A stretch of 64,000 nt of DNA. Origin: an uncultured Eggerthella sp. GTDB lineage: Bacteria > Actinomycetota > Coriobacteriia > Coriobacteriales > Eggerthellaceae. The notes beneath the pieces are model-generated. The model was not told the origin of the DNA. It ran no database searches and saw only the letters and a program-made list of their open reading frames with translations. Below are positions 8,534-17,030 of the stretch, piece by piece. The DNA is taken from the NCBI GenBank assembly GCA_905203045.1, contig CAJKUH010000003.1, positions 1 to 64,000 on the forward strand, in the 5' to 3' direction. The position numbers were made by a program, and so were the translations under genes. Numbering within the stretch: the first letter of the stretch is position 1; every line of letters starts with the position of its first letter.

Positions 8534-9073
8534 ATGGCAACCGATCCCATCCGTTTGACCCTTCCTTTGCGCCCGGAGGAAGCCAAGGAACTGCGCGCCG
8601 GCCAGGCATGCCTGCTTTCAGGCCCGTTGTTCACGCTTCGCGATGCGGGCCACCAGCGTCTTTTGGCCGAAATGGGCGACAGCACCGAAATCCCGTATGG
8701 CCTTGCGGGGCAGACTATCTTCTATGCCGGCCCCACGCCTTCCGCTGCGGGCCGTCCGTTCGGCGCCATTGGGCCCACTACGGCTTCGCGCATGGATTTT
8801 GCTGCACCGCACCTGATGAACTGCGGGTTGGCGGCAACGGTGGGCAAGGGCCATCGCTCGGAAGCGGTGCGCCAGGCCTGCATCGAAAACGGTGCGGTGT
8901 ACTTCGTTGCCGTTGGCGGCGCTGCTGCGTTTCTTGCGAAGTGCATAGAATCGTGCGAAACCTTAGCGTATGATGACTTGGGTACTGAGGCTTTGAGGAA
9001 AGTCATCGTCTCTGATTTCCCCGTTTTCGTCGGCATCGATACGCTGGGCGAAGACATTTACTCTCTAGACTGA
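8534..9073 (+). CDS. Fumarate hydratase class I, beta subunit
   Basis: C-terminal (beta) subunit that completes the class I fumarase active site. The 179-residue protein carries the family pattern: LRAGQACLLSGPLFTLRDAGHQRL, then FYAGPTPSAAGRPFGAIGPTTASRMD, then MVGKG-like segment (ATVGKGHRSEAV) and AVGGAAAFLAKCI. These match the beta domain of FumA/TtdB proteins. It begins four bases after the alpha-subunit stop, indicating coupled translation. Length is normal for a stand-alone beta subunit. Same caveat as for the alpha subunit about tartrate versus fumarate. Confidence 0.88.
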   Translation: MATDPIRLTLPLRPEEAKELRAGQACLLSGPLFTLRDAGHQRLLAEMGDSTEIPYGLAGQTIFYAGPTPSAAGRPFGAIGPTTASRMDFAAPHLMNCGLAATVGKGHRSEAVRQACIENGAVYFVAVGGAAAFLAKCIESCETLAYDDLGTEALRKVIVSDFPVFVGIDTLGEDIYSLD

Positions 9074-9085
9074 TAGGACAAACGA

Positions 9086-9832
9086 GTGGCCACTGCGCAG
9101 GATACGACCGTCGGACCGGGAATCTTCGTCACCTTCGAGGGCGGCGATGGAGCCGGCAAAACAACGCATATCACGTTTCTGGCGGAATGCCTGCGCAAAA
9201 TGGGGCATGAGGTCCTGTGCTTGCGCGAGCCGGGTGGCACCACCATCGGTGAGGCGCTGCGCTCCATCGTGCTCGACCCCGAGAACTCCGCCATGTCCGA
9301 CCAGGCGGAACTGCTTATTTATGAAGCTGCCCGTGCCCAGATTGTGAAGGAGACCATCATTCCCGCCCTGGCGCGCGGCGCGGTGGTTCTGCTCGACAGG
9401 TTCTACGATTCCGCGGTTGCCTACCAGGCATACGGTCGCGGCTTGCCTGTTTCCTTCGTTCATCAGGCAAATGTGTTCGCCTGCCAAGGCGTTCATCCCT
9501 GTCGCACCATTCTGCTTACCACCGAAGCTCCCGCCGAAGAGGGCTTGGAGCGTGCAACCCATCATGGCGATGCCGACAGGCTGGAACAGGCGGGAGCCGA
9601 TTTCCATGCCCGCGTGAACAGCGCGTTTTTGCGCATTGCCGCCGAAAACCCTCAGCGTATCCGCATTGTTTCCTCGGCAGGCGCGAAAGACGAAACGGCG
9701 CGTGCCGTTTTCAAGGAGCTTGCCGATGTGTTCGGCTGGGGTCCGGAAAGCCCTGTGTGGAAGCCAGGTTTCTTCGAACCTATCCTCGAACGCAACACCG
9801 ACAAAAAAGCCCAGATCAGCTTAGGTGAGTGA
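9086..9832 (+). CDS. tmk: Thymidylate kinase
   Basis: Phosphorylates dTMP to dTDP. The 248-residue protein has the P-loop FEGGDGAGKTTH near the N-terminus, the DR motif in VVLLDRFYDSAVAYQAYGRG, and the LREPGGTTIGEALR segment that contacts thymidylate. Start is a GTG. The C-terminus is about 40 residues longer than the typical 210-residue enzyme (GWGPESPVWKPGFFEPILER and beyond), with no domain I recognise. Its last eight bases overlap holB, the usual tmk-holB pairing, so the two are translationally coupled. Confidence 0.93.
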   Translation: MATAQDTTVGPGIFVTFEGGDGAGKTTHITFLAECLRKMGHEVLCLREPGGTTIGEALRSIVLDPENSAMSDQAELLIYEAARAQIVKETIIPALARGAVVLLDRFYDSAVAYQAYGRGLPVSFVHQANVFACQGVHPCRTILLTTEAPAEEGLERATHHGDADRLEQAGADFHARVNSAFLRIAAENPQRIRIVSSAGAKDETARAVFKELADVFGWGPESPVWKPGFFEPILERNTDKKAQISLGE

Positions 9833-10967
9833 TACCGTGGCCGATGTCTTCGACGGAGTGTTCGGCCAGCCTCGGGTGCGACAGTTCCTTCGTGCGACGA
9901 TAGCTTCAGGCCGAGTAAGCCACGCATATCTGCTTACCGGACCTGCCGGTTCAAACAAAACCTCAGCTGCGTATGCTTTTGCGCAGGCTATCCTGTGTGA
10001 AAAGAACGGGTGTGGCGAATGCGACGACTGCGTCCGCGTGCTGCGCCGCCGTCATCCCGATGTCCACTACTACGCGCCTGAAGGCGCGCAAGGCTACTTG
10101 GTCGACCAGATCCGCGAAATCGTTTCTGACGTTTCCCTTGCTCCTATCCGCGCAAAACGCAAGGTGTATATCCTTGATCGCGTCGATCTTTTGGGCACCC
10201 AGGCTGCCAATGCCTTCCTCAAAACGCTTGAGGAGCCGGTGCCCGGTGTGGTGTTCATCTTGTTGGGCCGCACGCGCGATGCTGTGCTGCCCACCGTCGT
10301 GTCCCGTTGTCAGGTGGTGCCGTTTCGCCATATTCCCGCAACGGAGGCGGCGGGCATCCTTTCCCAAAAGGTGGGTGTATCGCCCGAGCGTGCCCGTATT
10401 GCCATCGAAGCGTGCGACGGCTCTATCACGCAGGCCATCTCGTTCGCGAAAAGCAGCGAGCGCACGGAGTTCCGCGAGCGCGTGATGGAGGTGCTGGCAA
10501 GCCTTCGCGTCGCAGATGCGCGCGATGTCCTCGAGTATGCCGCCGAACTCATCGAACGCTCGAAGGCGCCGCTCGACAACGTGCGCACCGAACAGAGCGA
10601 AGAACTTGCCGAATCGGTCGACTTCCTTACCAAAACGGCAATGAAGCAGATAGAGCTGCGCCATAAGCGCGCTTTGACCCAGGCTACACGCACCTCGCTT
10701 CGCCAGATGAACGCCATCATCCGATCATGGCTGCGCGATGTCCTTATGGTGCTTTCCGGCACACCTGATTTGGTGGTGAACGTCGATCAGCGCGATGTGA
10801 TCGAGCGCGCCGCATCGTGGGCAAACGTGGAAGGCCTGATGCGTGCATTACGCGAAGCGTACAAGACCGACGAAGCGCTTAGTTATAATGTTTCTCCAGA
10901 AACGTGCTTGGACACGCTTCTGTTCACGATAAGAGAGGTTCTATATGGTTCGGGTAACACCCATTAA
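9825..10967 (+). CDS. holB: DNA polymerase III, delta-prime subunit
   Basis: Clamp-loader subunit that, with gamma/tau and delta, loads the beta sliding clamp. The 380-residue AAA+ protein has AYLLTGPAGSNKTSAAYAFA. The P-loop carries Asn where Gly is usual (GSNKT), consistent with delta-prime not hydrolysing ATP. A zinc module follows (CEKNGCGECDDCVRVL), then the DQIREI and VYILDRVDLLGTQAANAFLK segments and LEEPVPGVVFILLGRT, standard for DnaX/HolB. Start is GTG, overlapping tmk; its 3' end overlaps the ricT start. Position in tmk-holB-ricT is typical of Gram-positive and related genomes. Confidence 0.9.
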   Translation: MSDTVADVFDGVFGQPRVRQFLRATIASGRVSHAYLLTGPAGSNKTSAAYAFAQAILCEKNGCGECDDCVRVLRRRHPDVHYYAPEGAQGYLVDQIREIVSDVSLAPIRAKRKVYILDRVDLLGTQAANAFLKTLEEPVPGVVFILLGRTRDAVLPTVVSRCQVVPFRHIPATEAAGILSQKVGVSPERARIAIEACDGSITQAISFAKSSERTEFRERVMEVLASLRVADARDVLEYAAELIERSKAPLDNVRTEQSEELAESVDFLTKTAMKQIELRHKRALTQATRTSLRQMNAIIRSWLRDVLMVLSGTPDLVVNVDQRDVIERAASWANVEGLMRALREAYKTDEALSYNVSPETCLDTLLFTIREVLYGSGNTH

Positions 10968-12336
10968 GATGCAGGCGGGAACCAAGGTTCTCTGGTTCGA
11001 CCCGGGCGATAAGGACGTGAAGGCCGACGATCACGTGATCGTCAAAACGGAGCGCGGCACCGAGTTCGGCACTGCTACCGCCGATATCATGGAGGTAAGC
11101 GACGAGCTGGTTGCCAACTTGAAGTCGCCGCTCAAGCCAGTTATCCGCATTGCCACCGAAGAAGATGTGGCGCGTGCCGAAGATCTTGCCGCTCAAGGTG
11201 AAGCCGCCCTTTCGGTGTTCAAGGAGTTCGCCGAAGAAGCGAACGACCAGATGCGCCCTGTTATGGTGGAGTTCCTCTTCGACGGCGACAAGGCCGTGTT
11301 CTATTTCGAGGCCGAAGAGCGCGTTGACTTCCGCGATTTGGTGCGCAAGCTTGCCGGCCATTTCCATGTGCGCGTCGACATGCGCCAGATCGGCGTGCGC
11401 GACGGCGCCCGTTTGGTGGGCGGCTTGGGCCACTGCGGCCAGGAGCTGTGCTGCAAGCGCTTGGGCGGCGAGTTCTCGCCGGTTTCCATCCGCATGGCAA
11501 AGGAGCAGAACCTGTCACTCAACCCCCAGAAGATCTCGGGGTGCTGCGGCAGGCTGATGTGCTGCTTGCGCTACGAGTACGAAACCTACAAGGAAGTGAA
11601 TTCCCGGGCACCCAAGCACGGTGCCAAGATTCAGGTTCCCGGCGGCGTTGCGCGCGTAACCGAGATCAACGTTCCCTTGGAACGGGTAACCCTGAAGCTG
11701 GAAGACGGCAAATCAATCAAGGTGCCGCTGGCGGAAATGGAATACAACGGCGAAGGCAAGCGTCCCACTGGCGTTTCCGAAGATGTGTTCGAGAAATACG
11801 CTTCTCCCGACCCGCTTGATGTGTTCGGCTCCACCACCTTCGAGGTAACCACGTTCAACGGCAACGAAAAGCTCGCCAACAACGAATCGCGCAAGGCTCG
11901 CAAGGCGGAGCGCGAAAAGGAAGATTCCCATCGCAAGCCGCGCCGTCGCCGCAGGGGTTCGTCCGATTCGCAGGCGCAGGCCAAAAACGACGGGTCTCAG
12001 AGCCATAGCAACCAGGGCCAGAAGAAGTCTTCCTCGCAGAAGAAGAACGAAGGCCAGTCGCGTCGCAGCCGTCGCGGTTCGGGCAAGGGGCAGAAGTCCC
12101 AGCAGCAGAACAATCGCGAACAGCGAAACGATCAGCGCAAACAGAACAACACCGATTCGAACGCCAAGCGTCCGGGTCGTAAATCTTCGGGTGTGCGCAA
12201 CGCACCCCGCAAACAGCAAGGGGAACATGCTGCCGGCAACGTGAATGCCGGCAAGCAAGGCGAAGTGGCTCATCGCAAGCCGCGCCGCCGTCGCCGCAAG
12301 GCTCAAGGGGAGGGCACCAACAATGAACAACAATGA
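10945..12336 (+). CDS. ricT: PSP1 domain protein, RicT/YaaT-like
   Basis: PSP1 C-terminal-domain protein related to Bacillus RicT (YaaT), part of the RicAFT complex that stimulates mRNA processing by RNase Y. Residues about 60-190 contain the cysteine-rich core that can bind an iron-sulfur cluster: LGHCGQELCCKRLGG and KISGCCGRLMCCLRYEYETY. From about residue 310 the protein runs into a long hydrophilic tail rich in Lys, Arg, Gln, Asn and Ser, with two KPRRRRR blocks; this is absent from Bacillus RicT and is presumably disordered and nucleic-acid-binding. The ATG has AGAGAGG upstream. It overlaps holB at its start and pncB at its end. Complex membership here is inferred from the family. Confidence 0.85.
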   Translation: MVRVTPIKMQAGTKVLWFDPGDKDVKADDHVIVKTERGTEFGTATADIMEVSDELVANLKSPLKPVIRIATEEDVARAEDLAAQGEAALSVFKEFAEEANDQMRPVMVEFLFDGDKAVFYFEAEERVDFRDLVRKLAGHFHVRVDMRQIGVRDGARLVGGLGHCGQELCCKRLGGEFSPVSIRMAKEQNLSLNPQKISGCCGRLMCCLRYEYETYKEVNSRAPKHGAKIQVPGGVARVTEINVPLERVTLKLEDGKSIKVPLAEMEYNGEGKRPTGVSEDVFEKYASPDPLDVFGSTTFEVTTFNGNEKLANNESRKARKAEREKEDSHRKPRRRRRGSSDSQAQAKNDGSQSHSNQGQKKSSSQKKNEGQSRRSRRGSGKGQKSQQQNNREQRNDQRKQNNTDSNAKRPGRKSSGVRNAPRKQQGEHAAGNVNAGKQGEVAHRKPRRRRRKAQGEGTNNEQQ

Positions 12337-13777
12337 CGATTACGCTCTGTTAACGGACCTGTACCAGATAACCATGGCGCAGGGCTACTGGGCGTGTGGC
12401 AAATTGGAAGAGGAAGGGTGCTTCCACATCTTCTTCCGTGAAACGCCGTTCAAGGGCGGTTTTGCCATTGCCAGCGGCATGGACCACATTGCCGAGGTGA
12501 TAGAGAATTTCTCGTTCAGCGACGAGAGCATTGCCTATTTGGCTTCCATCGATGCACCTGGTGGTGGCAAGCTGTTCAACCCCGAATTCTTGGAGTACCT
12601 GCGCACCCTTGAGCTTTCCGTTGACATCGAGGCGGTTCGCGAAGGCACGGTGGTGTTCCCGAACGATCCCATCGTGCGGGTAACGGGCCCCATCATTCAG
12701 TGTCAGCTGCTTGAAACGCAGCTTCTGAACTGCGTGAACTTCGAAACGTTGGCAGCCACGAAGGCTGCTCGCGTTTGCTTGGCTGCAGAAACTCCCGTGG
12801 CCGAGTTCGGTTTGCGCCGCGCTCAGGGCGAATCGGGCGGCATGCGCGCTTCGCGTGCCTGCATCGTCGGCGGCTGTGCATCCACTTCGAACGTGCTGGC
12901 GGGTCGCGAGTTCGGCCTGCCTGTTTCCGGCACCCATGCCCATGCATGGGTCATGGCATTCGACAGCGAACTTGAGGCGTTCCGCGCCTATGCCAAGGAA
13001 TTCCCCACCAACTGCGTGCTTCTGGTGGATACCTACGACATCACCCAAGGCTTGAAGAACGCTATTACCGTGGGCCTTGAGATGAAGGCGCGTGGGGAAC
13101 ATCTTGCGGGCATCCGCATCGACTCGGGCGATTTGGCGTGGGGAGCCAAGCAGGCACGCGCCATGCTCGACGAGGCGGGTCTTACCGAAACTGGTGTGGT
13201 GCTCTCCAACGACTTGGACGAGTTCTCCATCAAGTCCATTCGCGATTCTGGGGCACAAGTTGCTTCGTGGGGCGTGGGAACCAAGTTGGTTACCGCGTAC
13301 GACCAGCCGGCGCTCGGCGGTGTGTACAAGCTTGCCGCAAAGCGTTCCAGGGGTGGGGAATGGGAACCGTGCGTGAAGGTTACCGGTCAAAGCTCTAAGC
13401 AAACTGTTCCCGGAATCCTTGATGTTCGTCGCTATTTCCACGAATCGGGCACTATTGCGGGCGACATGGTTTTCGATGTTCTGTATCCTGTTGCGAACGA
13501 ACGCATCATCGACCCTGCCGACGAGCTGCGCCAGAAAGACCTATCGGGCCTGCGCTACGAAACGCTTCTGGAGCCTCTGGCGCGTAAGGGCAAGGTAGTG
13601 CTTGATGCGCAGGCACGTGATGCGATGGTTGCGCGTAGTCGCTGCAAGGCCCAATTGGCCCTGCTCGATGAAAGCCAGAAGCGCATCATCAACCCGCATT
13701 CGTATCCGGTTGGCCTGGAACGCTCGTTGTTCTATCGTCGCCGTGATTTGGTATCGCGCCTTTTGGGCCTTTCCTAG
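12323..13777 (+). CDS. pncB: Nicotinate phosphoribosyltransferase
   Basis: First step of NAD salvage from nicotinic acid: nicotinate plus PRPP to nicotinate mononucleotide. The 484-residue protein opens with LLTDLYQITMAQGYW, the classical N-terminus, and has EFGLRRAQGESGGMRASRAC, GTHAHAWVMAFDSELEAF with the phosphorylatable histidine region, LLVDTYDI and GIRIDSGDLAW. I chose the ATG at 12323 because AAGGGGAGGGC is properly spaced and the protein then begins in register with the family. An upstream in-frame extension lies inside ricT. The 14-base overlap with ricT suggests co-translation in the tmk-holB-ricT-pncB operon. Confidence 0.93.
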   Translation: MNNNDDYALLTDLYQITMAQGYWACGKLEEEGCFHIFFRETPFKGGFAIASGMDHIAEVIENFSFSDESIAYLASIDAPGGGKLFNPEFLEYLRTLELSVDIEAVREGTVVFPNDPIVRVTGPIIQCQLLETQLLNCVNFETLAATKAARVCLAAETPVAEFGLRRAQGESGGMRASRACIVGGCASTSNVLAGREFGLPVSGTHAHAWVMAFDSELEAFRAYAKEFPTNCVLLVDTYDITQGLKNAITVGLEMKARGEHLAGIRIDSGDLAWGAKQARAMLDEAGLTETGVVLSNDLDEFSIKSIRDSGAQVASWGVGTKLVTAYDQPALGGVYKLAAKRSRGGEWEPCVKVTGQSSKQTVPGILDVRRYFHESGTIAGDMVFDVLYPVANERIIDPADELRQKDLSGLRYETLLEPLARKGKVVLDAQARDAMVARSRCKAQLALLDESQKRIINPHSYPVGLERSLFYRRRDLVSRLLGLS

Positions 13778-13802
13778 GCGTATACGTAGTTGCTAGATGG
13801 AT

Positions 13803-13829
13803 GTTCGCCCTGGGTTTCCTAGGGCGAAC
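13803..13829 (+). terminator. Possible terminator hairpin after pncB
   Basis: GTTCGCCCT at 13803-13811 pairs with AGGGCGAAC at 13821-13829, a nine-base-pair stem just past the pncB stop. There is no uridine run, so it may be a weak or factor-dependent end, or only an mRNA-stabilising hairpin. A TATAAG sequence follows nearby and might belong to the degV promoter. Confidence 0.4.
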
Positions 13830-13922
13830 TGCATATAAGAAAGGCTTGCTGTTCTAGGGCATGCCGCAAGAGAATAGCGCGCATTGACAGGTGCGCTATC
13901 CAGGTGAAAGGAGCCATGTCGC

Positions 13923-14828
13923 ATGATCAAGGTTGTTACCGATTCCGTTGCCTCGTTGCCGAAAGACATCGTTGAAGACGAAAACATTGAAGTGGTGTCT
14001 TTGTATCTGAACGAAAACGGGCATGAGCACGTCGATGCCACGATGGATCTTGACGATTTCTATTCGCGCATCTACGACATGGCCGACAACCCACCTACCT
14101 CAAGCCAACCTTCCCAAAGCGTGCTTGAAGAGCTGTTCGAATCCTTCGCCAAGGCAGGCCATGAGGTTTTGGGCATCTGGATTTCCACGGGGCTTTCGGG
14201 GGCATACGATGGCGTGCTGCGTGCCGCCCGTTCGGTCGAGGCGCGCAACATCAACTTCCGCTACTGCATGATCGATTCCTCTTCCTGCGGGTTCGACGAG
14301 GCGTTCCCTGTGCTGGAAGGCGCACGTGCTGTGAAGGAGGGCAAAACCCTGGCCCAGGCTGCGCAAGCAGTACTCGACGCCATCAAGAGCACGCGTTTTC
14401 TGTTCACGCCGGAAACGCTTACGTTCTTGAAGAAGGGCGGCCGCATCGGCGGCGCGGCAGCGCTTCTGGGCAACCTTATCAAGCTTTCCCCGGTACTTAC
14501 CGTGGTCGATGGCATTCCTCAGCCCATGGCAAAGGTGCGTACCCGCAAGAAGGCGTTGGTGAAGATCCAGGAAATCTTGGAGCACGACATCGAAACGTGC
14601 GGTGGCCTGAAGGACTTGGTGGTGCACTACATCGGCGACAAAACCCCTGCCGTCGAATGGGCCAAGGAATTCTTCGAGCCGTTCTTGAAAAGGGAAGTGC
14701 GCGTGCTCCCCGTAAGCCCGGTGGTTGGCTTGCATGTGGGCCCTGCTGTGGGCATTTCGTATATATGCAACAAGCCCCTGGAAGGCAAGATTACCGGCAA
14801 CGTGGGCAGCCTTGCCGTATCGAATTAG
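13923..14828 (+). CDS. DegV family fatty-acid-binding protein
   Basis: DegV/FakB-like protein. Members bind a fatty acid and, as FakB, present it to fatty-acid kinase FakA for incorporation into phospholipid. The 301-residue protein has IKVVTDSVASLPKD at the N-terminus, SSQPSQ (the conserved TSQPS-like segment), ISTGLSGAYDG with the lipid-carboxylate-binding Ser, and FLKKGGRIGGAAALLGNLIKLSPVL in the C-terminal domain. AAAGGAG is upstream of the start. A second DegV paralogue follows 30 bases later. No fakA is visible in the window. Which fatty acid it carries cannot be read from sequence. Confidence 0.9.
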   Translation: MIKVVTDSVASLPKDIVEDENIEVVSLYLNENGHEHVDATMDLDDFYSRIYDMADNPPTSSQPSQSVLEELFESFAKAGHEVLGIWISTGLSGAYDGVLRAARSVEARNINFRYCMIDSSSCGFDEAFPVLEGARAVKEGKTLAQAAQAVLDAIKSTRFLFTPETLTFLKKGGRIGGAAALLGNLIKLSPVLTVVDGIPQPMAKVRTRKKALVKIQEILEHDIETCGGLKDLVVHYIGDKTPAVEWAKEFFEPFLKREVRVLPVSPVVGLHVGPAVGISYICNKPLEGKITGNVGSLAVSN

Positions 14829-14858
14829 CAACACCTGACGCTCTGAGAGGCGACCAAT

Positions 14859-15788
14859 ATGGATATACAATGCAACCTTATCATCGACTCGTGCTGCGAT
14901 TTGCCCCATGAGGTGGTAGACCGTGAAGGCGTGTACCTTCTGAAGTTCCCCTACATCGATGGGGAAGGCGAGCACCTTGACGATCTGTTCAGCACCCGCA
15001 CGGCGCATGATTTCTACGAGGCGATGCGCAACGGATCGGAGCCCCATACGGCCCAGATTCCCATGACTGCCTTGCGCGAAGCGTTCGAATGGGCGCATGA
15101 GCAGGGAAAACCCGCGGTATATCTGGGCTTTTCCAGCGGTCTTTCCGGTACGTTCGACACGGCGTGTTTGTATCTTGAGCAGGTGAAGCAGGAAATCCCC
15201 GATTTGGATGTGCGCATGGTGGACACCCAAGTGGCATCCATTGCCGAGGGCTTCTTGGTATACGAGGCAATGCGTCAGCGCGAACGCGGCTTGACTGCCG
15301 ACGAAATGGTGGCGTGGGCCGAGGAAGCTCATTTCTTCGTCGATCGTCAATTCATGGTCGACGACCTTGACGCCCTGCGCCGTGGCGGGCGCATTCCCGC
15401 TTCGGTTGCCTATGCTGGCTCGAAGCTCGACGTGAAGCCCTTGTTGGGCATCACCGCCGATGGCAAGCTTGCGGTTACCGGTGTGGCGCGCGGCCGCAAG
15501 AAGGGCATCAAGGCCCTGTACGAGTATTACTTGAAGCGTCGCAGCTCCGATGCTCCCGGCCAAAACGTGGTTATCGGCAATGCCGACTGCCCGAAAGACG
15601 CCGAGCGCTTGATGAACCTGCTTTCCAAGGAAGACGATTTGCTGATGTTCTTGGAGACCAACATCGGTCCGGTTATCGGCAGCCATGTTGGCCCAGGAAT
15701 GATCGCCATCGTGTTCTGGGGCCAGGATGCCCGCAACGACATCTCCATGGCTGATCGTATTGCCAACAAGGTACGCGGAAGAAAGTAG
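14859..15788 (+). CDS. DegV family fatty-acid-binding protein, second paralogue
   Basis: A second 309-residue DegV/FakB-like protein, divergent from its upstream neighbour. It has CNLIIDSCCDLPHEVVD at the N-terminus, TAQIPMTALREAFEWA in the position of the conserved TSQPS segment (the central residues are TAQIP, not TSQPS), and YLGFSSGLSGTFDTACL. It also has VDDLDALRRGGRIPASVAYAGSKLDVKPLL, the second-domain signature. Pairs of FakB-type proteins with different fatty-acid preferences are known elsewhere, so division of substrates is plausible but not shown. Probably co-transcribed with the first copy. Confidence 0.88.
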   Translation: MDIQCNLIIDSCCDLPHEVVDREGVYLLKFPYIDGEGEHLDDLFSTRTAHDFYEAMRNGSEPHTAQIPMTALREAFEWAHEQGKPAVYLGFSSGLSGTFDTACLYLEQVKQEIPDLDVRMVDTQVASIAEGFLVYEAMRQRERGLTADEMVAWAEEAHFFVDRQFMVDDLDALRRGGRIPASVAYAGSKLDVKPLLGITADGKLAVTGVARGRKKGIKALYEYYLKRRSSDAPGQNVVIGNADCPKDAERLMNLLSKEDDLLMFLETNIGPVIGSHVGPGMIAIVFWGQDARNDISMADRIANKVRGRK

Positions 15789-16025
15789 CGCAAGAAGGAT
15801 CGTCTGGCCTTGCGCCCACCTTAAGGCATGAAGTTCACTCTGAACAGTGCTCCTGCCGGATTCGTGAAAGCTCTTCTTCGGATGCATGGGGTGCTGAAGC
15901 GCATGCGAGGTTTCCGCGTGACAGAAGTCCGCATAGCAACAGCGGGTGAACCGAGCGCCTGCGAGGCGAGTACAAGGCTCGGGGCGGGTTACAGTGCCTG
16001 CTTGGAAAAATGAAAGGATGTGCGC
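15788..16025 (+). other. Possible structured leader of the NAD-binding protein gene
   Basis: About 230 bases without a convincing gene. It opens with a hairpin (GCGCAAG at 15788-15794 with CTTGCGC at 15809-15815) that could end the degV transcript. The downstream part can fold: CCGAGC at 15951-15956 pairs with GCTCGG at 15977-15982, enclosing GCCT/AGGC, and ATGCG near 15903 pairs with CGCAT near 15930. It does not match any riboswitch consensus I can recall with confidence. It may be a cis-regulatory RNA for the next gene. Confidence 0.35.
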
Positions 16026-17015
16026 ATGAGCACTCAGGAATTGACTTTTGCATTTGCCGGCGACGAACGGGTGGGCGCCGGTGTCAGCGGCCTGCTTGAA
16101 GCGGCGGGCTTCCCGGTAACCGACTTGAACAATGCCGACGTGGTGTTCACCTACTGCACGAACACTTCCGCATTGGAAGACTTGTACTACGACACCGAAG
16201 GCCTTATTCGCGGTACCAGGAAGGGCGCGATCCTGGTTGACCTGAGCCCTTCGACGGTGTCGTTTGCCTGCGAGCTTGACGGCGTTGCATGCGTGAACGA
16301 CCATTCCGCCATTGACGCGCCTTTGGTGGTGAGCGACATGGTATGCGAGGAAGCGTTTGCCAGCCGCGAGAACCTGGGCATCGTTGCCGGCTGCCGCGAA
16401 GACGCCGACTACAAAACAGTCAAGCCCATGCTCGACGCCATTGCCCATCGTGTGATGTGGATGGGTCATGCGGGCGCTGGCCAGAAGGCGAAAGTTGCCC
16501 TTACCCTGCAGCGCTGCGCCACGTTGGTTGGCGCTGTCGAGGCTCAGGTGGCGCTCGCCAATGTTGGCCGCGATGTGAACGTCATGGTTGAAGACGTGGT
16601 CGATTTCATGCACGACATGAACAGCATTTCTCCTGCTCAGGAAGCATTCGCGCAGGCCCTTCTTGACGAAGAGTACGACGGCGATTTCACTATCGAGCAC
16701 CTTATGGCCGAGGCAACGGCAGCTCTTTCTTCGTTGGAAGACGAAGAGATGATCCTTCCCCAAGCCGAGGCATGCTACCGCCTTATGGAGTTGCTGGCCC
16801 TGGTGGGCGGCATCGACCTTGATCCTGCCGGCTTGAAGCTGGTGTTTGCCGACGAGGAAACCACCAATCGTTATGGGCTTGACTGGTCGCGTGCCGACGG
16901 CGCTTTCGGGGGTTGCGATTGCGGCTGCGAAGACGAAGACGCCGAAGAGCACGAATGCGAATGCGGTCACGATCCGCATGAAGAGCACGAGTGCTGCGGC
17001 AAGCACCATCACTAA
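16026..17015 (+). CDS. NAD-binding 6PGDH/HIBADH-like protein with His/Cys-rich tail
   Basis: A 329-residue protein of the beta-hydroxyacid dehydrogenase type. A Rossmann-like N-terminal half (LTFAFAGDERVGAGVSGLLEAAGF; DADVVFTYC-like NNADVVFTYCTNTSALEDL; GAILVDLSPST; VNDHSAIDAPLVVSD) is followed by a helical domain (GHAGAGQKAKVALTLQRC) in place of the family's GxxGxGxxxKxxNN. The usual catalytic Lys region is retained. The last 35 residues are extraordinary: GGCDCGCEDEDAEEHECECG and then alternating His, Cys and acidic residues to a terminal HHH, a clear metal-binding tail like those of nickel or zinc chaperones. Substrate unknown. ATG at 16026 has a ribosome-binding site; a GTG six bases upstream is less likely. 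Confidence 0.75.
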   Translation: MSTQELTFAFAGDERVGAGVSGLLEAAGFPVTDLNNADVVFTYCTNTSALEDLYYDTEGLIRGTRKGAILVDLSPSTVSFACELDGVACVNDHSAIDAPLVVSDMVCEEAFASRENLGIVAGCREDADYKTVKPMLDAIAHRVMWMGHAGAGQKAKVALTLQRCATLVGAVEAQVALANVGRDVNVMVEDVVDFMHDMNSISPAQEAFAQALLDEEYDGDFTIEHLMAEATAALSSLEDEEMILPQAEACYRLMELLALVGGIDLDPAGLKLVFADEETTNRYGLDWSRADGAFGGCDCGCEDEDAEEHECECGHDPHEEHECCGKHHH

Positions 17016-17030
17016 GAGCCGCTTGGGCTT

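Noticed and set aside
13803..13829. Strong intrinsic terminator after pncB
   Set aside because: The stem is good but there is no uridine tract, so it is listed only as a possible terminator.
15816..16019. Known riboswitch (SAH, cobalamin, NiCo considered)
   Set aside because: Single motifs such as CCGAG...CTCGG look suggestive, but the conserved core sequences of these classes are not present in order, so I left it as an unnamed leader.
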